DNA from: Podospora pseudocomata
Taxonomy: Eukaryota > Ascomycota > Sordariomycetes > Sordariales > Podosporaceae
Assembly: GCF_035222375.1 (NCBI RefSeq)
Contig: NW_026946365.1
Location: 682,001 to 746,000, forward strand
DNA: 64,000 bases
Direction of reading: 5' to 3'
Both the position numbers and the translations under genes were made by a program. Under the pieces are notes generated by a model. It made no database searches and was not told the origin of the DNA. It worked only from the letters and a program-made list of their open reading frames with translations. The number at the start of each line of letters is the position of its first letter. The stretch's first letter is position 1. This document shows positions 12,048 through 22,413 of the stretch, piece after piece.

Positions 12048-15000
12048 ATGGCGTACCACGGCGCTGGTGGCCGTGGAGACGGCTATGAAGACCACCCGTT
12101 GCAGAACCTCGGCGGTCCCCATGGACAGGTAAGCCACCAAACCATATTGTGGAGGATGGCAGGCGGGGTGCTTTGTTGCTAATATCTGAATGAATTGGCA
12201 GAACGACGATGAAGTCCAGGCCTCTCTCCTCAACGACAACCAGGCCTACGACAACAGTCGTTTGGGCGCCGGAACTCCTCCAGTTCGTCCAGTCTCGGCA
12301 TACAGCTTGACCGAGTCGTACACACCCAATGCCGGCACTACGCGGGCTGGCATCGGTGTTCAGCCCACTCCCCCTCCCCACGGATACACCAACGAGTATG
12401 CCGGTGCCCCCCAGTACGGAGTGTCGGCCAATGGTGGATTCGGCGATCAACAATATGGAAACTCTGGGCACTCTGTCGCCGAGACCGATGATAGCTGGAT
12501 TCAACGCCAAAATCCTAACGCTGCCCCAGCTGGTGGCCTGAAGCGCTATGCTACCAGAAAGGTCAAGCTCGTTCAGGGTTCCGTTCTGAGCATCGACTAC
12601 CCAGTGCCCAGTGCCATCAGAAATGCTGTTCAGCCCAAGTACAGAGACGTCGAGGGCCAGAATGAGGAGTTTTTCAAGATGCGCTACACTGCGGCCACTT
12701 GCGATCCCAACGACTTCACTCTCAAGAATGGTTACGATTTGCGCCCTCGCATGTACAACCGGCACACCGAGCTTCTTATTGCCATTACCTACTACAACGA
12801 AGACAAGGTTCTCCTCTCGAGAACACTCCATGGCGTCATGCAGAATATCAGGGACATAGTGAACCTGAAGAAGTCGTCGTTCTGGAACCGGGGTGGCCCT
12901 GCCTGGCAAAAGATTGTAGTCTGCTTGGTTTTCGATGGTATCGAGAAGGTCGACAAGAACGTTCTTGACGTGCTTGCCACTATCGGTGTATACCAGGATG
13001 GTGTGGTGAAGAAGGATGTTGACGGAAACAATACCGTTGCCCACATCTTCGAGTACACCACCCAGCTCTCCGTCACGCCAAACCAGCAGCTCATCCGGCC
13101 AACGGACGACAGCCCGGCTACCCTTCCACCAGTGCAGTTCATCTTCTGCTTGAAGCAGCAAAACAGCAAAAAGATCAACTCGCATCGCTGGCTTTTCAAC
13201 GCCTTTGGTCGCATCTTGAACCCAGAGGTGTGCATCTTGCTTGATGCTGGTACCAAGCCCAGTCCCAAGTCGTTGCTCGCTCTCTGGGAGGGCTTCTACA
13301 ACGACAAGGATCTTGGCGGTGCCTGCGGTGAGATTCACGCAATGTTAGGTGGGTCTTATCAATTTTACGTATGCATTTCACATGATGAATAGCTAACCAT
13401 CGCTTGTAGGCAAGGGCGGAAAGAAGCTGCTCAACCCTCTGGTCGCTGTCCAGAACTTCGAGTACAAGATTTCCAACATTCTGGACAAGCCCCTCGAATC
13501 TGCGTTCGGTTACGTCAGTGTGCTGCCAGGTGCTTTCTCGGCCTACCGCTTCAGAGCCATCATGGGCCGACCTTTAGAACAGTACTTCCACGGTGATCAC
13601 ACCCTGTCCAAGCAGCTCGGCAAGAAGGGTATCGAGGGCATGAACATCTTCAAGAAGAACATGTTCTTGGCCGAAGATCGTATCTTGTGTTTCGAGCTGG
13701 TCGCCAAGGCTGGCCAAAAGTGGCATCTGAGCTACATCAAGGCGGCCAAGGGGGAGACGGATGTGCCTGAAGGTGCTCCCGAATTCATCTCGCAGCGTCG
13801 TCGCTGGCTGAACGGTTCCTTCGCTGCCAGTTTGTACTCGCTGATGCATTTCGGACGCATGTACAAGTCTGGCCACAACATTGTCCGCATGTTCTTCTTC
13901 CACATTCAGCTCATCTACAACGTCCTCAACGTCATCTTCACCTGGTTCTCGCTCTCTTCGTACTATCTCACGACCACCGTCATCATGGATCTCGTCGGTA
14001 CTCCGGTGCCCGCATCTAACACATCGGCGCTCCACCACGCTTGGCCATTTGGCGATACCGTCACACCTATATTCAACGCGGTTTTACAGTATCTCTACCT
14101 GGCATTCGTCATTCTGCAGTTTATTCTTGCTCTGGGTAACAGGCCAAAGGGTTCCAAGTGGACGTACATTACGTCTTACGTGCTCTTTGCCATGATCCAG
14201 GCCTACATCATCATCCTCTCGGTTTATCTCGTCGTTCAGGCTTTCAAGATTCCGCTTGCGGACCAGATCAAACTGGACAATGCGTCTAACGCGATGGAGT
14301 CCTTGTTTGGTGGTACGGGGGCGGCTGGTGTCATTCTCGTGGCACTGATTACCATTTACGGTCTTTACTTCTTGGCATCCTTCATGTACCTCGATCCCTG
14401 GCACATGTTCCACTCGTTCCCCTACTACATGCTGCTCATGTCGACCTACATCAACATTCTGATGGTGTATGCCTTCAACAACTGGCACGATGTGTCGTGG
14501 GGTACCAAGGGTTCAGACAAGAACGACGCTCTGCCGTCGGCCCAGGTCACCAAGGGCGAGAAGGACGAAGTGTTGGTTGAAGAGATTGAGAAGCCGCAGG
14601 AAGATATCGACCAGATGTTTGAGCAGACTGTCAGGAGAGCTCTTGCGCCGTACAAGGTGGAAGAGGCGCCCGAAACCAAGGAGCTGGAGGACTCTTACAA
14701 GTCTTTCAGAACGAGTCTGGTGGTGATGTGGCTATTTTCGAACTGTTTCTTGGCTGTGGTTATTACCAGCGAGAACTTTGACTCGTCTTTTGGCGCTGGG
14801 GTATGTTTACAGTCTTTTGTCCTGTTGATAATGAGATTCCAAAATGCTAACTTTTGTGACAGCGGAATGCCACCGCCAGAACCGCCTGGTTTTTCAAGTT
14901 CCTCCTGTTCGCTACTGCCGGTCTGTCCATCGTCCGTTTCATCGGTTTCTGTTGGTTCCTCGGCAGGACCGGTATCATGTGCTGCTTTGCCCGGCGTTGA
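12048..15000 (+). CDS. chs-1: Chitin synthase, class III
   Basis: Integral plasma-membrane family 2 glycosyltransferase that polymerises UDP-GlcNAc into chitin. Four exons: 12048-12128, 12202-13348, 13410-14800, 14863-15000, giving 918 residues. All junctions are GT-AG and restore one frame. The short disordered N-terminus is followed by the family core ([33 protein letters not shown]). The catalytic part has a DAGTKP segment, AEDR (about 497-500) and the QRRRW signature (about 538-542). Several transmembrane helices follow (for example [15 protein letters not shown]). The C-terminus ends [12 protein letters not shown], typical of class III. Reading through the last intron gives an unrelated tail, so the fourth exon matters. 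Class III enzymes (Neurospora chs-1, Aspergillus chsB) serve hyphal tip growth. The symbol follows Neurospora usage by family assignment. Confidence 0.95.
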
Positions 15001-16537
15001 AGCGTTTGTCTTTTTCGTGGTTTTTCTGCGAGCGCGGGCGCGGAGTACTTTCAGGGCGGTGCCTGTACGAATATGGTCACATTTTCAGGCTCTTGTTCTG
15101 ACTTTCACAACTTCCCTCCTTATCCTCTAACTATTCATCTCTGGAAAGATTGGTTTTGGCTTGGGGCAACTGGAGTGGGTGGGGGAAAGACGGTAAGGAA
15201 AAAATAATTCACGTCATCAACTTTATGAAGCGCGGATATCATGGAGAAGAGAAAAATATGAAGGGTATTTTGTGTGTTTTAATTGTTGTAGCTCAAGGGG
15301 GGTTGGGGCAAGGGAATGGGTTGATATAAATCTTGTATTTGTTGTTGTTGTTGTTGTTGTTGTTGTTTTTCTGCAGTGCGTTGCGATTCTGAGAAAATTA
15401 AAGGAGCGGATATCATAACATGGAGAGTGAGCGGCATATTGGCGGTGGCGTTTGCTTTTCTGATGTTTTGGTTTTGTTTAATTGATGCCATCTCTCTTAT
15501 TGCGTTGTGTTCTACTAGAGCATTGCCGAGCCTTGAGTGTGACTACGCAGAATATATAGCGGTCTTTTATACCTACCTCTCTTACCAGGTTGCCTGGTTT
15601 GATGATTGTGATGACTCCATCATTGCTAGAACAAGTTGAGAAGAAATGGGGGAAAACATAACCCAGTTGACGATGTATCCTTTCTCACCGAGGCTGTCGA
15701 CTGCCTACAGATACGTCATACCATGGCTACGGCTCCGGTGTTGCGAGTACCGGACGTTGACATTGAATATCAGCTCCGATATGCCTTCAGCTCCGATTCT
15801 GTCCCTTCAGGGATCGGCAGTTGATGACTCCGCCTCTCAGCTCACCAGGTTCCTCTTCACCGATGTTCGGTGATGGGCAGCTGTGACTGACCGAAAGCGC
15901 TCTCCGAGGTGTGAGTGAGGTGGGACCCCACATTGGGACCAACCCCACATTGTTAACGGAGGTCGGTCGCGGAGCCTAAAGAGTGCCCAAAGGGAAGGAA
16001 CGGTTGTGGGCGTCTTTCAGGTTAATCTGATGGGAGGGAGAAGATAGAGCTAGGCAGCAGGGGTATAGCTAAGCAATTAACTGTTGAGAGCAGAATGTTG
16101 CCGCCTCCCTCCTTCGTAATGATTTGAGGAGAGGATAGGAAGAAAAGAACCCCCACCTTTTTCTTCCATCCTGATTACGAAGGCGGTAAGGTTGGGGCAA
16201 GACGGTGGGTGATCCGTGTGCCTGGGACCTTGGGTTTCTGCCCCTCCATTTGCCAACGGAGCAAGGTAGGTTCCTGGCCAACCTAAAACCTACTACCCGT
16301 AGAAAGTAACAAAAAGTTGTCTTAAAACTTATTTACCTACCTGAAGTTGCTTTTCTGCCTGCGCGGCCTGCTGCTGCCGGAGTTTATTCAATCTGCGCAA
16401 AAGTGATAACGAAAACTAAGCCGACTGTTAACGCGAAGGACGGACACGAAGCACGCGACCTACGCCCGTTCCCCCCCACCTTTCCGAACCGACGCCAGAG
16501 ACAGTTAGAGAGAGAGAGGGCAAGAAGAGTAGTCAAG
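15001..16537. other. Intergenic: chitin synthase 3' flank and UBC12 5' flank
   Basis: No gene supported. It contains a TTG microsatellite (separate entry) and, around 15930-15960, a short direct repeat of ccccacattg. The segment next to 16538 is the likely UBC12 leader. Confidence 0.5.
15340..15367. repeat. (TTG)n microsatellite
   Basis: About nine perfect TTG units in the 3' flank of the chitin synthase gene. Visible directly. Confidence 0.9.
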
Positions 16538-17253
16538 ATGTTGAAGATATGGTCGATGGTATGTCGCATGCATGGGCTGGGGGAGAAAGTGGAGAAGGGT
16601 TCGATGCTGATGATGGTGTGAAACCTCGAACAGAAAAAGGAGCAGCAAAAGGCTGAGAACTCCGATGGTGCTGCCGCTGGTGCTGCTGGAGGGCCAAAGA
16701 AGAAGAAGGTTACTGCGGCGCAATTGCGTGTGCAGAAGGGTACGTGTTTCTCTTCCTCGACCACGACCAGCAAAAGATACTGACCTCTTCCTGTCTGTTG
16801 TGTTCTCCAGACCTCAGCGAACTCTCCCTCGGCACAACGATGCGAACCGACTTCCCCGACCCGGACAACATCCTCTCGTTTATTCTGTATATCGAGCCCG
16901 ACGAGGGCATGTACAAGGGGGGCCGGTTCTCCTTCACGTTCAACATCACGCCCAACTTTCCGCATGAGCCCCCCAAGGTGCAGTGCCGGGAGAAGATTTA
17001 CCACCCCAACATTGACCTGGAGGGGAAGGTGTGCTTGAATATTCTGAGGGAGGACTGGAAGCCGGTGCTGAACTTGAATGCGGTGATTGTGGGGTTACAG
17101 TTTTTGTTTTTGGAGCCGAACGCGAGCGACCCGTTGAATAAGGAGGCGGCGGAGGATTTGAGGAGTAATAGGGAGGGGTTCAAGAGGAATGTGAGGAGCG
17201 CGATGATGGGGGGGAGTGTGAAGGGGGAGGGGTTTGATAGGGTTGCTATTTGA
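16538..17253 (+). CDS. ubc12: NEDD8-conjugating enzyme Ubc12
   Basis: E2 enzyme that transfers NEDD8 to cullins, activating cullin-RING ubiquitin ligases. Three exons: 16538-16558 (only 7 codons, MLKIWSM), 16634-16739, 16811-17253, giving 189 residues. The extreme N-terminal MLKIWSMKKEQ is the Ubc12-specific docking extension for the NEDD8 E1. A charged linker and the UBC fold follow, with HPN (YHPNIDLEGKVCLNIL) and the catalytic Cys at about residue 117. The seven-codon first exon is needed to create the docking peptide and fits the family exactly, so the start is secure. In the same window lies COP9 signalosome subunit 3, part of the complex that removes NEDD8 from cullins. Confidence 0.95.
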
Positions 17254-17741
17254 GGGGTGGACCGACCTGGTGAGGAAGAAGAGCAGGGGAATACATGACA
17301 CAGTGGGGGAGCAGAAGTAGGAGAGCAGAGGTAGGGGAGGAGAAGGAGGATATACCTACTACCAGGGCCTGGGGAAGCGAAACTACAGCACGCTGGTGAG
17401 AAGAGAAGCGGGTTAGATGATTATATGTCTACAGACTGGTGGAATGTTGCTTTGTTTTTAGTGTTCTGTGGGGTTGTTTTCTTGAGAACATGTACATCGC
17501 CGTCGACTTCTACATATCCATGGCATGGGCATGATGTTAGATACACGTGATGTTGCTTTTTTCATGGGAATCACAATCCGATACGGGAGGTGAGCGCCGA
17601 TGGCATTCCGGTCCCAATTTAGAGTCACCGAATATCCCCACAGCGCCAAGTCTGGACAGGAACCACGCTCTCGGCTCCCGGCTCTGTCGCTAAGCGGAGG
17701 CCGGCCGGTCCAGGAGAGCCCGGAGCTGGTACGGAGTCGGG

Positions 17742-17748
17742 TGAGTCA
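17742..17748. promoter_or_regulatory. Candidate CPC1/Gcn4 site TGAGTCA
   Basis: Perfect TGAGTCA about 500 bp upstream of the ketol-acid reductoisomerase ATG. This is the palindromic site bound by Gcn4/CPC-1 bZIP factors in cross-pathway amino-acid control. The motif is short and could occur by chance; the match to target pathway raises its credibility. Confidence 0.4.
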
Positions 17749-18071
17749 ATCAACGGCAGCCACATCGGACAGGTCTGGGTCGACAGCGCGCTGAGTGCTG
17801 GCACGGCCGTTGTCACTCTCACCTTGGAGATGCCACGAAGTGCTGCCCCCAAGCAAATGCCCCGCACCCGCCCGCACTCGCACTGGCAAGCTAACTGAGC
17901 CTGGATCCAAGCTTGAGAAGCGGTGGACCCTCTGGCCTGCCCCTGCCGCCCCGGATTCACCCTGGCCAATCAGATCGGGGCCATAACCCACCCTCAAGCA
18001 CGCCAGTCCCCCCGAAGTCGGTCTGGACGGCCGCTGGCAGGGCAGCAGGGAGACCGAAAAATAAAAAACTC

Positions 18072-18077
18072 TGACTC
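18072..18077. promoter_or_regulatory. Candidate CPC1/Gcn4 half-consensus TGACTC
   Basis: TGACTC, the core Gcn4/CPC-1 element, lies about 170 bp upstream of the reductoisomerase ATG, at a normal promoter distance. It is a short motif, so function is inferred only. Confidence 0.4.
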
Positions 18078-18246
18078 GCAGCTCCGGTGACTGTGTGTTT
18101 GCCAGGTGGACGTTTCGACGGTGAACCTCCTACATAATCAACAGCTCTCCCCTCTCTCTCCCCAAGCTTCGGAACTTGGAACCTTCTTTTTTTCCAAACC
18201 CAATCCCCACTCCCCTCCTCAACCACCAGACCAGACCAGAGTCAAC

Positions 18247-19628
18247 ATGTCTGCCGCCAGAAACCTCCAAAAGGCCCTGCGCCCTCTGGCTCGCCAGGTG
18301 GCCTCCCCCGCCGTCCAGAGACGCACCTTCGTTGCCGCCGCCGGTGCTGTCCGCGCTGCTGCCGTCTCCCGCGCCGCTGCCCCCGTTGCTAAGCAGCAGA
18401 CCCGTGGTGTCAAGACCATCGACTTTGCCGGTCACAAGGAGGATGTCTACGAGCGTGCCGACTGGCCCGTTGAGAAGCTCCAGGTATGTTTTAATCCGAC
18501 TCCTTTCGACCAATTGGGACTCAACTGGGTCCTGATTGGTCCTTTTTAGAGAGGCATTTATAGCTAACTTGAGTGACCACTCCCACAGGACTATTTCAAG
18601 AACGACACTCTCGCCCTCATCGGCTACGGCTCCCAGGGTCACGGCCAGGGTCTCAACCTCCGTGACAACGGCATCAACGTCATCATTGGTGTCCGCAAGG
18701 ATGGCAAGTCGTGGAAGGATGCCATTCAGGACGGCTGGGTTCCCGGCAAGAACCTCTTCGAGGTCGACGAGGCCATCTCCAAGGGTACCATCATCATGAA
18801 CCTGCTCTCGGATGCCGCTCAGTCCGAGACCTGGCCTCACATCAAGCCCCAGATCACCAAGGGCAAGGTAAGCTCATCCCTGTTTTGTGGGCTCCGTGGA
18901 GAACAACGTCATGCTGACATAGCTGCCCTTAGACCCTCTACTTCTCCCACGGTTTCTCCCCCGTGTTCAAGGATCTCACCAAGGTCGAGGTCCCCACTGA
19001 CGTCGACGTCATCCTCTGCGCCCCCAAGGGTTCCGGCCGCACCGTCCGCTCCCTTTTCAAGGAGGGCCGTGGCATCAACTCCTCCTTCGCCGTGTACCAG
19101 GATGTGACCGGCAAGGCCAAGGAGAAGGCCATCGCCATGGGTGTTGCCATTGGCTCCGGCTACCTCTACGAGACCACCTTCGAGAAGGAGGTCTACTCTG
19201 ACCTCTACGGTGAGCGCGGCTGCCTCATGGGTGGTATCCACGGCATGTTCCTCGCCCAGTACGAGGTTCTCCGTGAGCGCGGCCACTCCCCCAGCGAGGC
19301 TTTCAACGAGACTGTTGAGGAGGCTACCCAGTCCCTCTACCCCCTCATTGGTGCCTACGGCATGGACTGGATGTTCGACGCCTGCTCCACCACCGCCCGC
19401 CGCGGTGCCATTGACTGGACTCCCAAGTTCAAGGACGCCCTCAAACCCGTCTTCAACAACCTCTACGACTCGGTCAAGGACGGCTCCGAGACCAAGCGCT
19501 CCCTCGAGTACAACTCCCAGCCCGACTACCGTGAGAAGTACGAGAAGGAGCTCGAGGAGATCCGCAACCTCGAGATCTGGCGCGCCGGCAAGGCCGTCCG
19601 TGCCCTCCGCCCCGAGAACACCAAGTAA
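18247..19628 (+). CDS. ilv5: Ketol-acid reductoisomerase, mitochondrial (acetohydroxyacid isomeroreductase)
   Basis: Second common enzyme of valine, leucine and isoleucine synthesis. It isomerises and reduces acetolactate or acetohydroxybutyrate with NADPH and Mg2+. Three exons: 18247-18483, 18589-18867, 18933-19628, giving 403 residues, normal for the fungal enzyme. The Ala/Arg-rich N-terminus (about 50 residues, no acidic residues) is a mitochondrial presequence. The dinucleotide motif is LIGYGSQGHGQG. The C-terminal knotted helical domain contains GERGCLMGG and family-typical acidic metal ligands. Codon use is extremely GC3-biased, indicating high expression, and this creates long antisense open frames across the gene. 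CPC1/Gcn4-type sites upstream suggest general amino-acid control. The symbol is the yeast name. Confidence 0.96.
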
Positions 19629-20199
19629 GGTGTTAGAAGGAGTGTTATGGTGTTGATGGTGGTGGTGGTGGGTTGAGTGGTTTCTAGTCCGGGAAAACAA
19701 AAACAGTTTATGATACTCTGGTCATGGGATTGGGAGCAGAAAAAAAAGGTTCACGGAAAATGGACTTGTGTGCCCAAACACTAGGGGATACGGGATATAC
19801 CTCGGGCAAATGGGGATCAAAAAGCCTTGATTCGTTTTGCGGCCATTGCGATGTTTTTTCATTTTTCTCAAGTTTTTCTTTCAGTTAATGGGTGGTTCTT
19901 GTACATATATACCTGATGAATGCATTTCGGAGTTGACATGGAGAGAACTTTTCAAGGTTTATGTGTGCTTTATGTGAGGTGATGTGGTTGGATGTGTAGG
20001 GTAAGTGATCTTGTTTTCTATTGGTTGGTCGTGGCTAACATGGAGATAGATCCACCTCGGAACGTCGATTGGATATCGAGCGTTGTCAAATTAAGCAGCA
20101 ATCAAGTCGACTTGGTGAATGTAAATCATTATGGGAATTTGGTGGTGTTCACAGCATTGGTTTCTATTTTTTGGTTTCAGACTCCTCTAGTCTCAACAT
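19629..20199. other. Convergent 3' flanks
   Basis: Region between the ends of the convergent reductoisomerase (+) and PLP dehydratase (-) genes. It is AT-richer than the genes, with no supported feature other than presumed 3' UTRs. Confidence 0.5.
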
Positions 20200-21329
20200 T
20201 CACTGGTCCTTGAACAGCTCCCCCAACGCAGCCAAACTCACATTTCCACCACTAAACACCACCCCCAGATCCCACCCCTCCTCCCCCCCTTCCTGCTCAA
20301 CCATTTTCCTAAAATCCTCGTTATACAGCGCAACTGCTAAGCCGACCACAGCAGAGGGCTCAACCACCACCTTAAGGCGCTCATACACCAGCCTCATGGC
20401 CGCCCTGATCTGGTCTTCGGTGACGGAGTACATCCCGTCGACCAACCTCCTTTCATAAATGATACTCCAGGGTATCTTGCCCACCGGCGTCCTCAGCCCA
20501 TCACCAATGGTCAGCGACTTGACGGCCTCGACTCTCTTACCAGAGTAATACCCCCTCTTGCCGTCGTCTGCCCCCTCAAAGGAGGGCTCAGCACCAAAGA
20601 CTTTTGTCTTGCTCTCGGAGCAGGCGAGGGCGGTGCCGGAGAGGAGACCGCCGCCTCCGCAGGGGGTGATGATTGCGTTTAGGGGGGTGGGGACTTGGGA
20701 TAGAAGCTCGAGGGCGGCGGTTCCCTGGCCGGCGATGATGTGAGGGTGGTCGTAGGGGGGGATGAGGGCTGCGCCGGTGGAGGAGATGATTTTCTGGGCG
20801 GCGGCTTCGCGCTCTGGGGCTGTGGGGCCGGAGAAGGTGATTTGGGCGGAGTAGGAGAGGGTGGCGGCTATTTTGGAGGGGGTGGAGATTGTGGGCATGA
20901 CGATGTAGGCTGGGATGGAGGAGGTTTTGGCGGCTAGAGAGAGGGCTTGGGCGTGGTTGCCTGGGGGGTTAGGTAAGTGATGGGGTGAGGGAGGGGGTTA
21001 GTGTAAATACCTGATGAGTGAGTTACCACACCGCGGGAGGGGTCAAAGTCGGGCGATTGCTTTAGGCGTTCGATGGCGTGGAAAGCACCGCGGGCCTTGA
21101 AGGCGCCGATGCGTTGGAAGTTTTCGCATTTGAAATGGATGCGGAGGATGGGGTTGGAGGGTATTTGGTCGGACCACTCTGTGTTGGAGAGGGATTCGGG
21201 GGTTTGGGGGGTGGAGGCGAGGGTGTTGATGTAGGTTGAGGTGAGGACGGGGGTCTGGTGGATGAAGGGTTTGATGAGTTTGTGAGCTTCTTGGACGGAG
21301 GCCAAGGTGAGGGTTTCGGGGGAAGACAT
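20200..21329 (-). CDS. Serine racemase / threonine dehydratase family PLP enzyme
   Basis: Fold-type II PLP enzyme of 359 residues; members deaminate or racemise serine, threonine or hydroxyaspartate. Two exons on the minus strand: 21011-21329 and 20200-20960, with a 50-bp intron whose removal joins HSSG to NHAQALS, the conserved block after the PLP region. The Schiff-base lysine sits in RIGAFKARGA, and the phosphate-binding loop is PCGGGGLLSG. There is no C-terminal ACT regulatory domain and no mitochondrial presequence. It therefore resembles eukaryotic serine racemase or threo-3-hydroxyaspartate ammonia-lyase rather than biosynthetic threonine deaminase. It is convergent with the reductoisomerase gene and divergent from the IDO gene, sharing a ~1.1-kb intergenic region with the latter. 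Exact substrate is not decided by sequence. Confidence 0.88.
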
Positions 21330-21724
21330 TGTGATGGTGTGTTTGAGCCCGGGCCGGGAGTGGATCGGGGTTCGGATCCGGATCGCGGGGTAGTTTTGGT
21401 GTAAAGTGTAAGTTGACAGCACACACGACTGGTGATTAGCAAGTTTTATGTGCAATGAGTTTGGTATGGCAGTGAGACGTTCAAATTGAGTTTTAAAGGT
21501 AAAGAATCCTAGCCCATGATAGCTCCACCTGTCTTAGCCCTGCTGTTGACATTTGACATTCTCGCCTTCCTAATCGAGGTTGACATGGCGGGCTGGCCGG
21601 GTGAGGGGTTGATTAGCTGAGGAGTTGCTATGGCCCGATAACGGAGCACCGCAACGGTCCGAACCGGTCAGAGGAAGCGTTTTCACCGTCAAAGCCCGTT
21701 AAGAGCACCCCGACCACGGGAGAT

Positions 21725-21749
21725 AACGGCCGGAATTTCTCCGGCCGTT
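21725..21749. promoter_or_regulatory. Perfect 10-bp inverted repeat with CGG/CCG arms
   Basis: Arms aacggccgga and tccggccgtt with a 5-nt spacer (atttc). It contains CGG-N7-CCG, the layout bound by Zn(II)2Cys6 fungal regulators. It lies about 665 bp upstream of the IDO ATG and 395 bp upstream of the divergent dehydratase ATG. The binding role is inferred. Confidence 0.4.
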
Positions 21750-22274
21750 TCGATCGGGCGTCTTGGGAAAAAAATGGGGAGGGAGGCCGGCTGAGGCCGG
21801 TTATGGCCGGAGATGGGTGGAGCTCGTTTGTTGCTGTTACATAGCTAGCGCATAGTCGACACCACTGCATGGGTTGCTTTCTTCGACTTCATTCGGATGC
21901 AAGGGTGACGACAGGAGTATAGGGTGAGTTTCTCTTATCTTTTCGGCTGGTCATGGTGAGGGCGCATGAACTGTATTTTGGTGTGTTTGGACTGACTTGC
22001 ACGACCATAGGCATGCACCAGTGACGTTGAGGTTAGGGTTGGTGCTGGTGGTTATCTTGCTTGATTTTGCGAGCTTAGGAACATACAATATACTGATTCG
22101 AACCATTATTTCTTTGTCGAGATCCCGCTGCCAGACACGATGGCCGGGCCAGCAAGGTGACAGTCTTGTGGTCTCCTCATGGCTTTCCATGACAAAGAGA
22201 AATCGGTCTGTCGGATATCAACCATCCGGGGGAGTTGCTAGTTCGCGTAGATGGTCAAGATGTGACCAGGGCGA

Positions 22275-22294
22275 GGCCGGAATAGATTCCGGCC
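22275..22294. promoter_or_regulatory. Perfect 8-bp inverted repeat ggccggaa/ttccggcc
   Basis: Arms ggccggaa and ttccggcc separated by taga, about 120 bp upstream of the IDO ATG. It shares the CCGGAA...TCCGG core with the element at 21725-21749, which makes chance less likely. Candidate zinc-cluster regulator site. Confidence 0.45.
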
Positions 22295-22413
22295 ATGGTG
22301 TATATAGGCGAGCAAGTTGGCCAGTCTTCAGGACCAAATCAACAGCTTCAATCTCAACTTCAAACATCTTCTCGACACTTCGAACCCTCAAAGATTCTTG
22401 ACCTCAAGACACA

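Larger units (their letters stand above)
17254..18246. other. Intergenic: UBC12 3' flank and reductoisomerase promoter
   Basis: No gene supported. It contains two candidate CPC1/Gcn4 sites (separate entries) and a TC-rich leader (about 18140-18235) immediately before the ketol-acid reductoisomerase start. Confidence 0.55.
21330..22413. promoter_or_regulatory. Shared divergent promoter region (PLP dehydratase / IDO)
   Basis: About 1.1 kb between two divergently read amino-acid catabolic genes. It is rich in GGCCGG words (several between 21580 and 21820) and contains two perfect inverted repeats listed separately. No gene is supported inside it. Confidence 0.5.

Noticed and set aside
12046-13338. 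430-codon minus-strand open frame antisense to the chitin synthase
   Set aside because: It mirrors a strongly GC3-biased conserved gene, a known source of long antisense open frames; its product shows no domain.
18909-19700. 263-codon minus-strand frame antisense to the ketol-acid reductoisomerase
   Set aside because: Leu/Gly/Val-rich artefact of extreme codon bias on the coding strand.
22050-22140. ggttcgaatc on the minus strand, a possible tRNA T loop
   Set aside because: No matching T stem, D arm or acceptor stem could be formed around it.
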